DNA from: Mammaliicoccus vitulinus
GTDB lineage: Bacteria > Bacillota > Bacilli > Staphylococcales > Staphylococcaceae
DNA length: 64,000 nt
Direction: 5' to 3'
Assembly: GCF_029024305.1 (NCBI RefSeq)
Contig: NZ_CP118974.1
Coordinates: forward strand, 2,201,069 to 2,265,068
The notes beneath the pieces are model-generated. The model did no database searches and was not told the DNA's origin. It worked only from the letters and a program-made list of their open reading frames with translations. This document shows, piece after piece, positions 53,035 to 62,264 of this stretch (position 1 is the first letter of the stretch; every line of letters starts with the position of its first letter). A program made the position numbers and the translations under genes.

Positions 53035-53690
53035 ATGTTGCTTGTTTGGCCAGTCTTGCAACATTCGGGCCTTCTATGTTGCTTGTTTCATCAGTCTTGC
53101 AACTTAGAGACCTTCTATGTTGCTTGTTTGCTCAGTCTTGCAACTTAGAGCCGTTCTATGTTGCTTGTTTTGTCAGTCTTGCAACTTAGAGACCTTCTAT
53201 GTTGCTTGTTTGGTCAGTCTTGCAACTTAGAGCCGTTCTATGTTGCTTGTTTCGTCAGTCTTGCAACTTAGAGACCTTCTATGTTGCTTGTTTCGTCAGT
53301 CTTGCAACTTAGAGCCGTTCTATGTTGCTTGTTTCGTCAGTCTTGCAACTTAGAGGCCTTCTATGTTGCTTGTTTCGTCAGTCTTGCAACTTAGAGACCT
53401 TCTATGTTGCTTGTTTGGTCAGTCTTGCAACTTAGAGACCTTCTATGTTGCTTGTTTCGTCAGTCTTGCAACTTAGAGACCTTCTATGTTGCTTGTTTCG
53501 TCAGTCTTGCAACTTAGAGACCTTCTATGTTGCTTGTTTGGTCAGTCTTGCAACTTAGAGACCTTCTATGTTGCTTGTTTCGTCAGTCTTGCAACTTAGA
53601 GACCTTCTATGTTGCTTGTTTCGTCAGTCTTGCAACTTAGAGCCGTTCTATGTTGCTTGTTTGGTCAGTCTCGCAACTTAGAGCATGTAA
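53035..53690. repeat. 41-bp tandem array, GTTGC family, 16 units
   Basis: Sixteen units with period exactly 41 bp. Each is GTTGC-TTGTTTNNTCAGTCTT-GCAAC plus a 15-bp linker alternating between TTAGAGACCTTCTAT and TTAGAGCCGTTCTAT. The dinucleotide before TCAG is usually CG or GG. Left flank GGTCTGAAT and right flank AGCATGTAATTAAAAGAACA match the other GTTGC loci. Confidence 0.95.
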
Positions 53691-53720
53691 TTAAAAGAAC
53701 AAACGAAAAAATATAAGAAA

Positions 53721-53764
53721 AAACAGTAGAAATTCAATTTTTAAAATGAATTTCTACTGTTTTC
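53721..53764. terminator. Terminator
   Basis: AAACAGTAGAAATTCA pairs with TGAATTTCTACTGTTT, serving the proP gene on the minus strand. Confidence 0.8.
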
Positions 53765-53789
53765 TATTGTAAACGAGACTGTTGATAAC

Positions 53790-55208
53790 TTAGTCTGTTT
53801 TTACTTTGTTTTCTTGTAATTCTTGTTCATTCCACCATAATGAATCTTTTGGATTTTCGACAGCGTGTTCGAAATCTTTTTCAGATGATACGGTTGGATA
53901 TGATCCTTTTAATGCTTTTCCTGAAGTTGTTTCAAATAGTACAAGTATTGTTAAAAATCCTATAATACTTACAGCTGTTAAATAATAAGCTGGTGCTAAT
54001 GGATTTTGTGTTGCGTGTACTAACCATGTTGAAACTAACGGTGTTGTACCACCAAATATTGATACAGACACGTTAAATGTTACGGCTAATGTACGGTAAC
54101 GAACGTCTGTATAGAATATACTTGGTAATAAACTTGGCATAGCACCTTCATATGTTGATAAGAAGAATCCAAGAATGAATATACCTAACGATACAAACAT
54201 TAATTGGTTAAGTCCCATGAAGTGAAATGCTAACAGTGAAGTCGCTGTTAAACCAAATGTACCCATTAATACAACTTTTTTGTTACCTATTTTGTCACTT
54301 AAACGACCAAAGAAGAATGCTAATGGTACCATAACAATCATGACACTTGTAATTAATACCGTACTTACTGTACTAGAAATACCAATTACTTCATCTAAAT
54401 ATGATGGCATATATGAAAGTAACATATAGTTTGTAATATTAAAGAATGCAACTGCTATAAAGCATACGATAATATCTTTTTTGTGATTTTGGATAATGGA
54501 TATGAACGACTCTGGTTTTTCTTCATTTTCAGATATTTCATTTTCAAAAATTGGTGATTCGTCTAGATTTCTTCTTAAATATAGACCTACTAAACCAAGC
54601 GGCGCACCTAGGATAAATGGAATTCTCCAACCCCAAGCTTGCATTTGTGCATCTGATAAACCAATAAATAAACCACTTGCTAATAATGATGCAAGTATAT
54701 AACCTGCTAACGTACCTATTTCTAAACCACTACCAAGAACACTTCTTCTATTATCTGGAGAAGATTCAGCAATGTAGACCATTGCACCTGCATATTCCCC
54801 ACCAGTTGAGAAACCTTGAATAATTCTAGCGATTAGTAATAGTATTGGCGCCCAAATACCTATTTGATCATAAGTTGGTAATAAACCAATTATTAAAGTA
54901 GAAGCTGCCATTAAGACAATCGTCGTTGTGAGGACTGTTTTTCTACCGAGTCTATCCCCGATTCTCCCGAATATAATACCACCAATTGGTCGCATTAAAA
55001 ATGCAATCGCAAATGTAGCGAAAGTAAATACTAATTTCAATTCATCATTTTCTACTGATGTGAAGAAATTTTTACTGATGATAATTGCTAAATAAGAATA
55101 AAGACCAAAGTCAAACCATTCCATAGCATTACCTATACCTGTTGCATATACACTTTTCTTAGTTTTTTTCATATCTACAACATTAATTTTGTTTTTGTTG
55201 AATTTCAT
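53790..55208 (-). CDS. proP: ProP-like proline/betaine H+ symporter
   Basis: A 472-residue, 12-TM major facilitator of the metabolite:H+ symporter family: [34 protein letters not shown] and [15 protein letters not shown] are diagnostic. ProP imports proline and glycine betaine for osmoprotection; other family members carry dicarboxylates, so the substrate is tentative. A start at 55208 with AAAGGGTG 11 bp upstream is used. Single gene. Confidence 0.8.
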   Translation of the reverse strand: MKFNKNKINVVDMKKTKKSVYATGIGNAMEWFDFGLYSYLAIIISKNFFTSVENDELKLVFTFATFAIAFLMRPIGGIIFGRIGDRLGRKTVLTTTIVLMAASTLIIGLLPTYDQIGIWAPILLLIARIIQGFSTGGEYAGAMVYIAESSPDNRRSVLGSGLEIGTLAGYILASLLASGLFIGLSDAQMQAWGWRIPFILGAPLGLVGLYLRRNLDESPIFENEISENEEKPESFISIIQNHKKDIIVCFIAVAFFNITNYMLLSYMPSYLDEVIGISSTVSTVLITSVMIVMVPLAFFFGRLSDKIGNKKVVLMGTFGLTATSLLAFHFMGLNQLMFVSLGIFILGFFLSTYEGAMPSLLPSIFYTDVRYRTLAVTFNVSVSIFGGTTPLVSTWLVHATQNPLAPAYYLTAVSIIGFLTILVLFETTSGKALKGSYPTVSSEKDFEHAVENPKDSLWWNEQELQENKVKTD

Positions 55209-55404
55209 GTTTTCGTAAACACCCTTTCAATATAGTTATGTATAATAACAGATTGAAAAATTAATACAACTGTAAAATTACCCTTTTATACCGGTGGCTA
55301 TCTTGTGAAAAACACCACAAACGTATAACGTTAAAAGCTTCATGAGTGGTCGACCAATTATGTAAAATTTCTCTTTTTTCTTGTTTTTTTTTGTGGATAA
55401 AAAT

Positions 55405-55454
55405 AATAAAGACAGAGAAAAAGCTCATTCAAAAGCTTTTTCCCTGTCTTTATT
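55405..55454 (-). terminator. Terminator of the sorbitol operon
   Basis: AATAAAGACAGAGAAAAAGCT pairs imperfectly with AGCTTTTTCCCTGTCTTTATT directly after the srlB stop. Confidence 0.85.
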
Positions 55455-55456
55455 TT

Positions 55457-55807
55457 TTATTTAATTTCTATTTTTGTTCCTACTTCAATATTAACTAATG
55501 GTTTGTTTTCCAAGTATAATGATCCTGATTGTTCTGCAACTGTACTTCCATCAAATTTTAAAGTGATATGTCCTAAGTCATTTAAATTTTTCTTCACAGC
55601 TGAACCAACTTTAGTAATTTGATATTCTATACCATCTATACTTAATTTATTAGATTCTGTTATTTCATTTTCTACTTGTTTAATATCAATTATATAACAA
55701 AAGTCTACTAATTCATTTGGAGCGTTATCTCCAAATAATATAATCATCTTTTCTGCCTCAAATGCTTTCGCATCTTTTCCAATCCTTTTTATCTCTGTTT
55801 GATACAT
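55457..55807 (-). CDS. srlB: Sorbitol PTS EIIA
   Basis: A 116-residue glucitol/sorbitol-type EIIA. The family phosphohistidine lies in the DLGHITLKFDG segment. It passes phosphate from HPr to SrlE. It is the last gene of the operon, 20 bp after srlE. Confidence 0.85.
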   Translation of the reverse strand: MYQTEIKRIGKDAKAFEAEKMIILFGDNAPNELVDFCYIIDIKQVENEITESNKLSIDGIEYQITKVGSAVKKNLNDLGHITLKFDGSTVAEQSGSLYLENKPLVNIEVGTKIEIK

Positions 55808-55827
55808 GACATGAGCACTCCTTAATA

Positions 55828-56838
55828 TTATTTATATAGTCCAAAGCTTGCTAACCATGCGACAAATACCCTAGGAACACCATTTAAGAACCGTGAATAT
55901 AGTACAGATGGTACGCCAACTTCTATTGTTTTAGTTTCTGCTTCTGCTAATCCTAATCCCACTGGTATAAAGTCAGCCGCATTCTGTGTATTGATAGCAA
56001 ATAATGCTGGAAGTGCTAAGTTTGGAGGTATATTTCCTTTTCCAATTTCAACACCAATTAAAGTACCTAATACTTGTCCTATTACACCGCCAGGTCCTAG
56101 TAATGGACTTAAGAATGGAAGTGAACAAATAAAGCCTATTACCAATAATCCCCATATATTACCTGCTAATGGCGACATAAATTTTGCGAATAAATCTCCT
56201 ATTCCTGAACCTTGAATAATACCAATTAATAAAGCTACAAATCCCATGAAAGGTATGATTGTATGAAGCATTGTTTCGACTGCATCACGTGCTGCTTGGT
56301 AGAAAGTATTAATTACTTTACCAGCACCAAGACCGATTTTTGTTAAAATTGATTTATTTTCTTGTTCTGCTCTTGTTTCCATGATTTTTTTATCTTTAGA
56401 ATATGCTGTGTTTTCTTCAACTGGTTGTTCTGTCGTACTGACGGATGTCCCTTTATTATTTGAAACATCATCTCCAACTACTGATACTTGATCAACATCT
56501 ACATTTGAAACATAAATATCTTCAGTTATATATTGTCTTAATGGCCCACTCTTACCTGTTGCCATAATGTTTACAGTTGGTATTCCTTTTTGGGGATAAA
56601 TCCCACATCTTAATGTACCACCACAGTCAATTACTGCTACCATAATTTCGTTTTCTGGTACAGAAGTTTCAAAACCATTTACTGGAGATCCCCCAGTGAT
56701 TTCACAAATTTTATCAACAATATCTGGTTTGTGACCACCTGTTACATACATAACTTTGTCTTTTTTACCTTCTACACCAATTTCCAGTGGTCCACCGAAA
56801 CCACCTGAACCTTTTACTATTTTAGCCTTTTGACTCAT
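55828..56838 (-). CDS. srlE: Sorbitol PTS EIIBC
   Basis: A 336-residue subunit with an N-terminal EIIB domain (IVKGSGGFGGPL, and phosphorylated Cys72 in VIDCGGTLRCGIYP), a charged linker (residues 120-170) and a C-terminal membrane domain (FVALLIGIIQGSGIGDLFA, LGPGGVIGQVLGT). ATG 56838 is preferred, 8 bp after GAGGTG; the GTG nine bases earlier lies in that site. Confidence 0.88.
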   Translation of the reverse strand: MSQKAKIVKGSGGFGGPLEIGVEGKKDKVMYVTGGHKPDIVDKICEITGGSPVNGFETSVPENEIMVAVIDCGGTLRCGIYPQKGIPTVNIMATGKSGPLRQYITEDIYVSNVDVDQVSVVGDDVSNNKGTSVSTTEQPVEENTAYSKDKKIMETRAEQENKSILTKIGLGAGKVINTFYQAARDAVETMLHTIIPFMGFVALLIGIIQGSGIGDLFAKFMSPLAGNIWGLLVIGFICSLPFLSPLLGPGGVIGQVLGTLIGVEIGKGNIPPNLALPALFAINTQNAADFIPVGLGLAEAETKTIEVGVPSVLYSRFLNGVPRVFVAWLASFGLYK

Positions 56839-56848
56839 TTTATTCACC

Positions 56849-57400
56849 TCATCCCTCTAATTTAACTTCTGTACTTAATTTAACTTTTTGTTGTTTCTCT
56901 ACATAACTTGTTGTAAAGTCTGTAACCCATCCTCCGATAAAGTTCATGAGTAAACCTACAAGTAAATATCTAACTGCTAAGTCTGTCATTGGTAAACCTA
57001 ATTGTTGAATACCATTTGCAATACCCATAAAAATAAATAATTCTGCTGGGTTTATGTGTGGAAAAATACCGTTACTCGTATGAGCAAATTGCGCTGCCGA
57101 TGCAAAATAACTTGGTTTATATTTTTCTGGCATGAATCGACCAAGTGAATGTACCATGGGATTCGCTAACATGAATGAACCTAAAAATGGTAATACTAAA
57201 TATCTTAATAATGGGTTTTTTGAAGATTTTTGAGCAATAATATTAATACGATTCTCACCTATTAATTGAATTAATGTATTCATTGCAATCAACAGCATTA
57301 ATACAAGTGGTACAATCGTCGTCATCCAATCTATAAACGTATCTGCGCCAGTTTGAAATAATTTAATAAAGCCTTCCGCTAACTTTACTATGATGTCCAT
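56849..57400 (-). CDS. srlA: Sorbitol PTS EIIC
   Basis: A 183-residue membrane subunit with about four TM helices: GFIKLFQTGADTFIDWMTTIVPL, and MANPMVHSLGRFMPEKYKPSYFASAAQ are typical of GutA/SrlA. It forms the sorbitol channel with SrlE. It overlaps the end of srlM by 13 bp. Confidence 0.88.
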   Translation of the reverse strand: MDIIVKLAEGFIKLFQTGADTFIDWMTTIVPLVLMLLIAMNTLIQLIGENRINIIAQKSSKNPLLRYLVLPFLGSFMLANPMVHSLGRFMPEKYKPSYFASAAQFAHTSNGIFPHINPAELFIFMGIANGIQQLGLPMTDLAVRYLLVGLLMNFIGGWVTDFTTSYVEKQQKVKLSTEVKLEG

Positions 57401-57858
57401 GATGATTTACTCCCTTCTTTTTTAAACATGTTATTTATTTTTTTAACTGCTTTCATCATCGGTGAAGGAATCTTCTCAATTTCTCCACCCGATTGAATAA
57501 CTTTAAATGTGTGCTGTGCATCTAAAATTGCTTTAATTAATAATTTATTGTAATTTTGCAAATCAGTATCTCTTAACTTATTAATTTTATAACCTTCTAA
57601 TCCCTTTAATTTTTTAAATTTAGAGAACACTGTCACGCCTTGCATATACCTTGCTTCTTCAATTTCATTACGGTTATTAATTTGCAAAAGCACCAGCGTT
57701 CCAGCTTTAAATATTGCTGGACGTCTTCCAATTGCAACACGTCCTTTTTCTCTCATGAGCGTATAGTGTCTCGTAAAGTTTTTAATTTGAACTAATCCCA
57801 GTAAATACTGGATAACAAAGCCAACAGCTAACATTATAATCAATATAATGAAAAACAT
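57388..57858 (-). CDS. srlM: Glucitol operon activator GutM/SrlM
   Basis: A 156-residue protein with one N-terminal membrane helix and the GutM signature NFTRHYTLMREKGRVAIGRRPA. GutM is needed for full expression of sorbitol operons in enterobacteria and lactobacilli, by an unclear mechanism. Its presence between the regulator and PTS genes matches the Lactobacillus gutFRMCBA order. Confidence 0.82.
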   Translation of the reverse strand: MFFIILIIMLAVGFVIQYLLGLVQIKNFTRHYTLMREKGRVAIGRRPAIFKAGTLVLLQINNRNEIEEARYMQGVTVFSKFKKLKGLEGYKINKLRDTDLQNYNKLLIKAILDAQHTFKVIQSGGEIEKIPSPMMKAVKKINNMFKKEGSKSSWTS

Positions 57859-57860
57859 AG

Positions 57861-59744
57861 CTAACTCCCCATTTCTTTATTTAATATATGTGCTAGTGCT
57901 ATATAATCCGTATCACTATTTATTTTTTTAATAATATAACTGTTAGCTGTGATAGCTAAGATTTCTTCATATAGTCGAATTAGTACCGCTTCGTTCACTT
58001 CATTCTCTGGTGTTGCCACAAGTACAATGACTTTCACCGTTTCATAATCTAGTAAGGGTTGATCTAGAATGACAAATTTAACCCAAATATTATCCATATA
58101 ATGGCTTGTATGTGGAAACCCTAATAATCCCGTTATAGTAGACTTACTTTTTTCTCGTTCTAAAATTCTTTGAGAAAAATTATCATCAACTTTACCTTCT
58201 TCAATCATTTCTTGAGCCATATACTGAATCACATCTTCATAATTCATACTTTCATTAATATGATATACGTCTGATTCTTTTATGAAATCAACGATAATAC
58301 TTTGATTAAATAGATTACGATTATTAACATCTTTATAAATTAGAAATTGCTCTATCTTCAGTTTCAACGCTTGTTCATCGAGTATATTGTCTATATAAAT
58401 AATTTTGTTGAACAATCTATTATTTTTTATAGTAGAAACCGTTAAATCAAATTTATCTAAATCACTCAATTGCATTTCATTTTCATTCATTACCTTCACT
58501 TCAATTTGTTGTCCAAATATTTTTTTTAATTGAACTGTCACTAACTTAGAACTACTCAAACCTTGATTTGTTATGAATGCAATTGTCTTAATTTCTTTGA
58601 ATTTTTGTTCTAACTGCTGTAAATAAACACTGAAATATATTGATAGAAAGCCTAATTCATTCAATGGAACTTTAATTTTTAGTTCTTTTTCTATGTTTTC
58701 GGCTAACACTTTCGATAGCTCATATGCGAATGGATATCTCGTTTTAACTTCATCAATTAAATTATTTTGGATATTAATGTCGAAAATGAGTCTGTTTATT
58801 AAATACTTAATGTGCAATTGAATGTCATTACTAAAAAGCTGCTCGTCAATCTTTATTGTGTAGTAAAAATTAATATCATCTATCGTATTTTTAACAATAT
58901 TGTTTAAAGTTGATTGATCTCGTTCATTAATAATTTCATCAATTATTGAAGCTCTTCTACCAATAATTTGAAATACAATTAATAGTATTTCAAGATTTGG
59001 AAATTGTACTTCATAATGATTCAAAATATATTCTTTTATATTACTAACCGCCATAAAATCTTCAGATTCAAATACTCTTTCGTCAATCTGCACATTTTGT
59101 TGAATATTATAGCCTTCTTTTAATCTAGAAAGTATAACTTTAGTTGAAAGTTTGATTCTTTCAGAAGTTGCACTATCCAAATTAAAGTCTTTTTCAATAT
59201 CTTTCAGCACATGAATAATTTGTTTTGGTAATTCCATATTTTGGTATGGATTAGAAAAACATTCAATTAAGACTTTTCTAATCTCTATTTCATTACCTTC
59301 TATTCTTAGGCCGACATTTTGTGTACCTTTTATTTCCACTTTATAGTTTTTAATTATATTTTTAATTTCATTCAACGTATTATGAACAACACTTTTGCTT
59401 ATATAAAGTTCATCTGCAATGTCATCTATCGTACAAACACCATTATTTAACAAATAACAAAAGACTCTTTCTTCTCTTTCTTCTATTTCATTTAGGCTTT
59501 CACTTATACTTAATTTAAGTTTTTTTAAAATATTAAAGAACACCGTTTCATCTAAAACAATCATAGAAAACTCATGATGTTGCTTTATAATACTGATTGA
59601 TCCTTCAAATTGCATTTGTAATTGATTAATATAATTTGATAAAGTCCTTTGAGAAATAGAAAGTTTGTGGGAAAGTTTTTCAATAGAAATATTTTCTTTT
59701 TGCAATATTCCTATTATAGATAAATGTTTTTTATTTAATAACAT
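57861..59744 (-). CDS. srlR: PRD-domain transcriptional activator of sorbitol genes
   Basis: A 627-residue regulator of the MtlR/BglG-like group: two N-terminal HTH domains (residues 1-150), two PTS regulation domains (about 190-400, with conserved His), an EIIB-like region (about 405-490) and a C-terminal EIIA-like domain (GLLGFPHTSHYMD). PTS phosphorylation of these domains should couple activity to sorbitol and glucose supply. ATG 59744 follows GGGGGG at 6 bp; the longer frame overlaps srlD and lacks a ribosome binding site. Confidence 0.82.
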   Translation of the reverse strand: MLLNKKHLSIIGILQKENISIEKLSHKLSISQRTLSNYINQLQMQFEGSISIIKQHHEFSMIVLDETVFFNILKKLKLSISESLNEIEEREERVFCYLLNNGVCTIDDIADELYISKSVVHNTLNEIKNIIKNYKVEIKGTQNVGLRIEGNEIEIRKVLIECFSNPYQNMELPKQIIHVLKDIEKDFNLDSATSERIKLSTKVILSRLKEGYNIQQNVQIDERVFESEDFMAVSNIKEYILNHYEVQFPNLEILLIVFQIIGRRASIIDEIINERDQSTLNNIVKNTIDDINFYYTIKIDEQLFSNDIQLHIKYLINRLIFDINIQNNLIDEVKTRYPFAYELSKVLAENIEKELKIKVPLNELGFLSIYFSVYLQQLEQKFKEIKTIAFITNQGLSSSKLVTVQLKKIFGQQIEVKVMNENEMQLSDLDKFDLTVSTIKNNRLFNKIIYIDNILDEQALKLKIEQFLIYKDVNNRNLFNQSIIVDFIKESDVYHINESMNYEDVIQYMAQEMIEEGKVDDNFSQRILEREKSKSTITGLLGFPHTSHYMDNIWVKFVILDQPLLDYETVKVIVLVATPENEVNEAVLIRLYEEILAITANSYIIKKINSDTDYIALAHILNKEMGS

Positions 59745-59772
59745 AACTTTCCCCCCTTTCTTTCTCTTAGTC

Positions 59773-60570
59773 TTATCCTCGTGATTTTCCACCTGAAATA
59801 TTAATGGTAGTGCCAGTAATATAACTAGATCTATCAGAACTTAAATAACAAACCAAATCAGCAACTTCTGATAATCCACCAACTCTAGATAATGGTATAG
59901 ATTTTGAATAATCACCATTTAATTTATCTACTGTTGTATTTCTGCTATATGCTAATGCTTCTTCATATTGTTTAGTACGCAATCCAGTTTCTTCGAGTAT
60001 ACCTGGAGCAATTGCAACAACTTTAATATTATATTTACCTAATTCTTTAGCCCAACTTCTTGTAAATCCAATTAATGCAGCTTTGGTAGCGGAATATATA
60101 CTTTGTCCTTCTGAACCTTCTTGTCCAGCTTCACTAGAAATATTAACAATTACACCTTTATTTTGTTTAACAAATTGTCTACTTACTTCTTGGCTAAATA
60201 ATATAGGACCTTTTAAATTCACACCAAACATTAAATCTAAATCCTTCATATTAATTTCGTATTCTGGCTTTTCACCTTTAACATCTACCAGTAATCTAGG
60301 TAAATTAATACCAGCATTATTAATTAATACATCTATTTGAGACTGTTCTTCTATAATCCTATGAACTGTACTTTGAACTGCTTCTTCATTTGTTACATCA
60401 GTTTGTATGAAGGAATAATTTTCATTATTAATTGGATCATCCTTTAAGTCTACATTATAAACAATTGCACCATTTTCTAATAGTGAATTTACAATTTGTC
60501 TACCTATTCCAGATGTTCCGCCTGTTACGATAATCACTTTATGTTCTATCTCTAACCAATTATGAGTCAT
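59773..60570 (-). CDS. srlD: Sorbitol-6-phosphate 2-dehydrogenase
   Basis: A 265-residue short-chain dehydrogenase with the cofactor motif VTGGTSGIG, acidic Asp ending beta-2 (VDLKDD, favouring NAD), NNAGIN, catalytic Ser and YSATK, and the C-terminal INISGG. In this operon it should oxidise sorbitol-6-phosphate to fructose-6-phosphate. ATG 60570 follows AGGAGG; a 22-residue upstream extension crosses the promoter and is rejected. It is the first gene of srlDRMAEB. Confidence 0.85.
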   Translation of the reverse strand: MTHNWLEIEHKVIIVTGGTSGIGRQIVNSLLENGAIVYNVDLKDDPINNENYSFIQTDVTNEEAVQSTVHRIIEEQSQIDVLINNAGINLPRLLVDVKGEKPEYEINMKDLDLMFGVNLKGPILFSQEVSRQFVKQNKGVIVNISSEAGQEGSEGQSIYSATKAALIGFTRSWAKELGKYNIKVVAIAPGILEETGLRTKQYEEALAYSRNTTVDKLNGDYSKSIPLSRVGGLSEVADLVCYLSSDRSSYITGTTINISGGKSRG

Positions 60571-60601
60571 TTCATTTCCTCCTATGTTAAGTTGTAAATT
60601 C

Positions 60602-60630
60602 ATTATAGTCTGAAACGCTTTCATAATTAA
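60602..60630 (-). promoter_or_regulatory. srlD promoter (weak -35)
   Basis: On the minus strand TATAAT (60602-60607) is well placed, but the -35 (60625-60630) is TTAATT, poor enough to need an activator. Confidence 0.65.
60611..60623. promoter_or_regulatory. cre-like dyad in the srlD promoter spacer
   Basis: TGAAACGCTTTCA has the two arms of a CcpA site but a 3-bp instead of 4-bp centre. It lies between -35 and -10, where CcpA would repress. Confidence 0.4.
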
Positions 60631-60658
60631 TTTCAAATTTTGTGCATAAATTTGAAAT
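60630..60658. promoter_or_regulatory. Probable SrlR operator
   Basis: TTTCAAATTT-TGTGCAT-AAATTTGAAA is a perfect inverted repeat (11-bp arms counting the outer A/T) immediately upstream of the weak -35, the position expected for an activator such as SrlR. Confidence 0.6.
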
Positions 60659-60723
60659 CAATAAAATAATACATGAATCGCTCCCAATGCCCGAAGTCAG
60701 ATATATATTTTTAAAAGGATTAT

Positions 60724-60743
60724 AATGTGTATAAAGACACATT
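60724..60743. promoter_or_regulatory. Dyad overlapping the merA start region
   Basis: AATGTGT-ATAAAG-ACACATT is a perfect 7-bp inverted repeat overlapping a TATAAT box (60721-60726). It is a candidate repressor operator; the repressor is not identified. Confidence 0.5.
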
Positions 60744-60759
60744 AATGGAGGTTTTATTC

Positions 60760-62082
60760 ATGAAACAGTACGATACATTGATCATCGGTTTTGGTAAAGC
60801 TGGAAAGACGCTTGCTAAAGACTTTGCTGCACAAGGCCAACAAATAGCGGTTGTTGAACAAGATTCAAATATGTACGGTGGTACTTGTATCAATGTCGGA
60901 TGTATTCCTAGTAAAACTTTATTACACGAAAGTACTGAACAAAATTCATTTTCTGAAACAATGACTCGTAAAAAAGATGTTGTTGCTGCTTTAAATAAGA
61001 AGAATTTTAATAATCTCGATTCAGATGACAACATTGATGTATATACGTATAAAGCTCAGTTTAAAGATAATGAAACAGTCATTTTATTAGATGAATCAAA
61101 CGAAACTGTGGAGACATTACAAGCGAAAAATATTGTCATTAATACTGGCAATCGCTCAAACATACCAGATATTGAAGGTATTAAATCTACTGAAAATATT
61201 TATGATTCTAAAGGTATTATGGAGCTGGATAACTTGCCAGAGCAACTCGTTATCATTGGCGCCGGCTATATCGCATTAGAATTCGCGACTATATTTTCTA
61301 ATTTAGGTAGTAAAGTGAAAATAGTTAACAGTCAGAAGCATGTTTTAATAACTGAAGATAGAGACGTAGCATCTAGTATATATGAAGAATTTTTAAATCG
61401 TGGCATAGAATTTATAGACGACGCTGAAGTAACCGCATTTTCAACAGAGGGTAATCGCCCGAAAGTGCACACGACTCAAGGTGACATTATAGGTGACGCC
61501 GTATTACTCGCTACAGGACGCGTTCCTAATACAGATTTAGCTTTAGAAAATACCGATATTCAACTTGGAGATAAAGGTGAAATTAAAGTAAATGAATTTT
61601 TACAAACAACGGTAGACCATATTTATGCAGTCGGTGATGTTAAAGGTGGCGCGCAATTTACCTACATCTCTTTAGACGATTATAGAATTGTTAAAGATCA
61701 CTTAACTGGCAGCCAACAACGTTCAACTAAAAATAGAGGTCATGTCCCGTATACCGTGTTCCTAGACCCACCTCTTGCTCGTATAGGATTCACAGCTAGC
61801 AAAGCTAAAAAAGAAGGTCACCATATTAAAGAAGGAAAAATTGAAGTTAAAAATATCCCACGTCATAAAGTTAATCACGATGATAGAGGATTATTTAAAG
61901 TCGTAGTAGACGCGGATAGTGATTTGATATTGGGTGCTAGTTTATTTGGCAAAGAATCAGAAGAAATTATTAACTTTATCAAACTTGCAATGGATCAAGA
62001 CATTCCATATACAACATTAAGAGATAATATATACACACACCCTACAATGGTAGAATCATTCAACGATTTATTTAATATATAG
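60760..62082 (+). CDS. merA: MerA/RclA-like flavin disulfide reductase
   Basis: A 440-residue pyridine nucleotide-disulfide oxidoreductase with the redox pair C43-x4-C48 in GGTCINVGCIPSKTL, an NADP motif VIIGAGYIALEFA, and the C-terminal His-Glu pair in YTHPTMVE. It lacks the mercury-binding domain and C-terminal Cys pair of true mercuric reductase. It resembles S. aureus MerA, which protects against hypochlorous and hypothiocyanous acid. ATG 60760 follows GGAGG. It is divergent from srlD; an HypR-type regulator is not adjacent. Confidence 0.82.
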   Translation: MKQYDTLIIGFGKAGKTLAKDFAAQGQQIAVVEQDSNMYGGTCINVGCIPSKTLLHESTEQNSFSETMTRKKDVVAALNKKNFNNLDSDDNIDVYTYKAQFKDNETVILLDESNETVETLQAKNIVINTGNRSNIPDIEGIKSTENIYDSKGIMELDNLPEQLVIIGAGYIALEFATIFSNLGSKVKIVNSQKHVLITEDRDVASSIYEEFLNRGIEFIDDAEVTAFSTEGNRPKVHTTQGDIIGDAVLLATGRVPNTDLALENTDIQLGDKGEIKVNEFLQTTVDHIYAVGDVKGGAQFTYISLDDYRIVKDHLTGSQQRSTKNRGHVPYTVFLDPPLARIGFTASKAKKEGHHIKEGKIEVKNIPRHKVNHDDRGLFKVVVDADSDLILGASLFGKESEEIINFIKLAMDQDIPYTTLRDNIYTHPTMVESFNDLFNI

Positions 62083-62097
62083 GAAGTTTTAATGATG

Positions 62098-62135
62098 ATC
62101 CCAGACAACAATACTGTTGTCTGGGGTTATTTTTG
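62098..62135 (+). terminator. merA terminator
   Basis: CCCAGACAAC and GTTGTCTGGG form a perfect 10-bp stem with a 6-nt loop followed by a T-rich run. Confidence 0.85.
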
Positions 62136-62150
62136 AAATATGTGGGTGCT

Positions 62151-62222
62151 ATTTATCATGTGGACCTTCACTTGATAAATTCAATGGCTCTATTTATCAT
62201 GTGGAGCCTGACTTTATAAATT
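62151..62222. repeat. TGATAAAT-family repeat, about 1.5 units
   Basis: TATTTATCATGTGGACC, TTGATAAATTCAATGGCTCT and ATTTATCATGTGGAGCCTG reproduce the 41-bp unit of 24608-24866 between convergent genes. Confidence 0.85.
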
Positions 62223-62228
62223 CATAAC

Positions 62229-62263
62229 AAAACCTGATTAGCAGCTAACTAATCAGGTTTTTG
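62229..62263 (-). terminator. Terminator of the TetR gene
   Basis: AAAACCTGATTAG and CTAATCAGGTTTT pair around a 7-nt loop, abutting the TetR stop codon. Confidence 0.8.
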
Positions 62264-62264
62264 T

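Noticed and set aside
53035-53690. CRISPR array
   Set aside because: The period is 41 bp, units are almost identical end to end, there are no unique spacers of about 30 bp, and no cas genes are present.
60760-62082. True mercuric reductase
   Set aside because: The N-terminal heavy-metal domain and C-terminal Cys pair are missing and no mer genes adjoin, so the RclA/MerA oxidant-defence type fits better.
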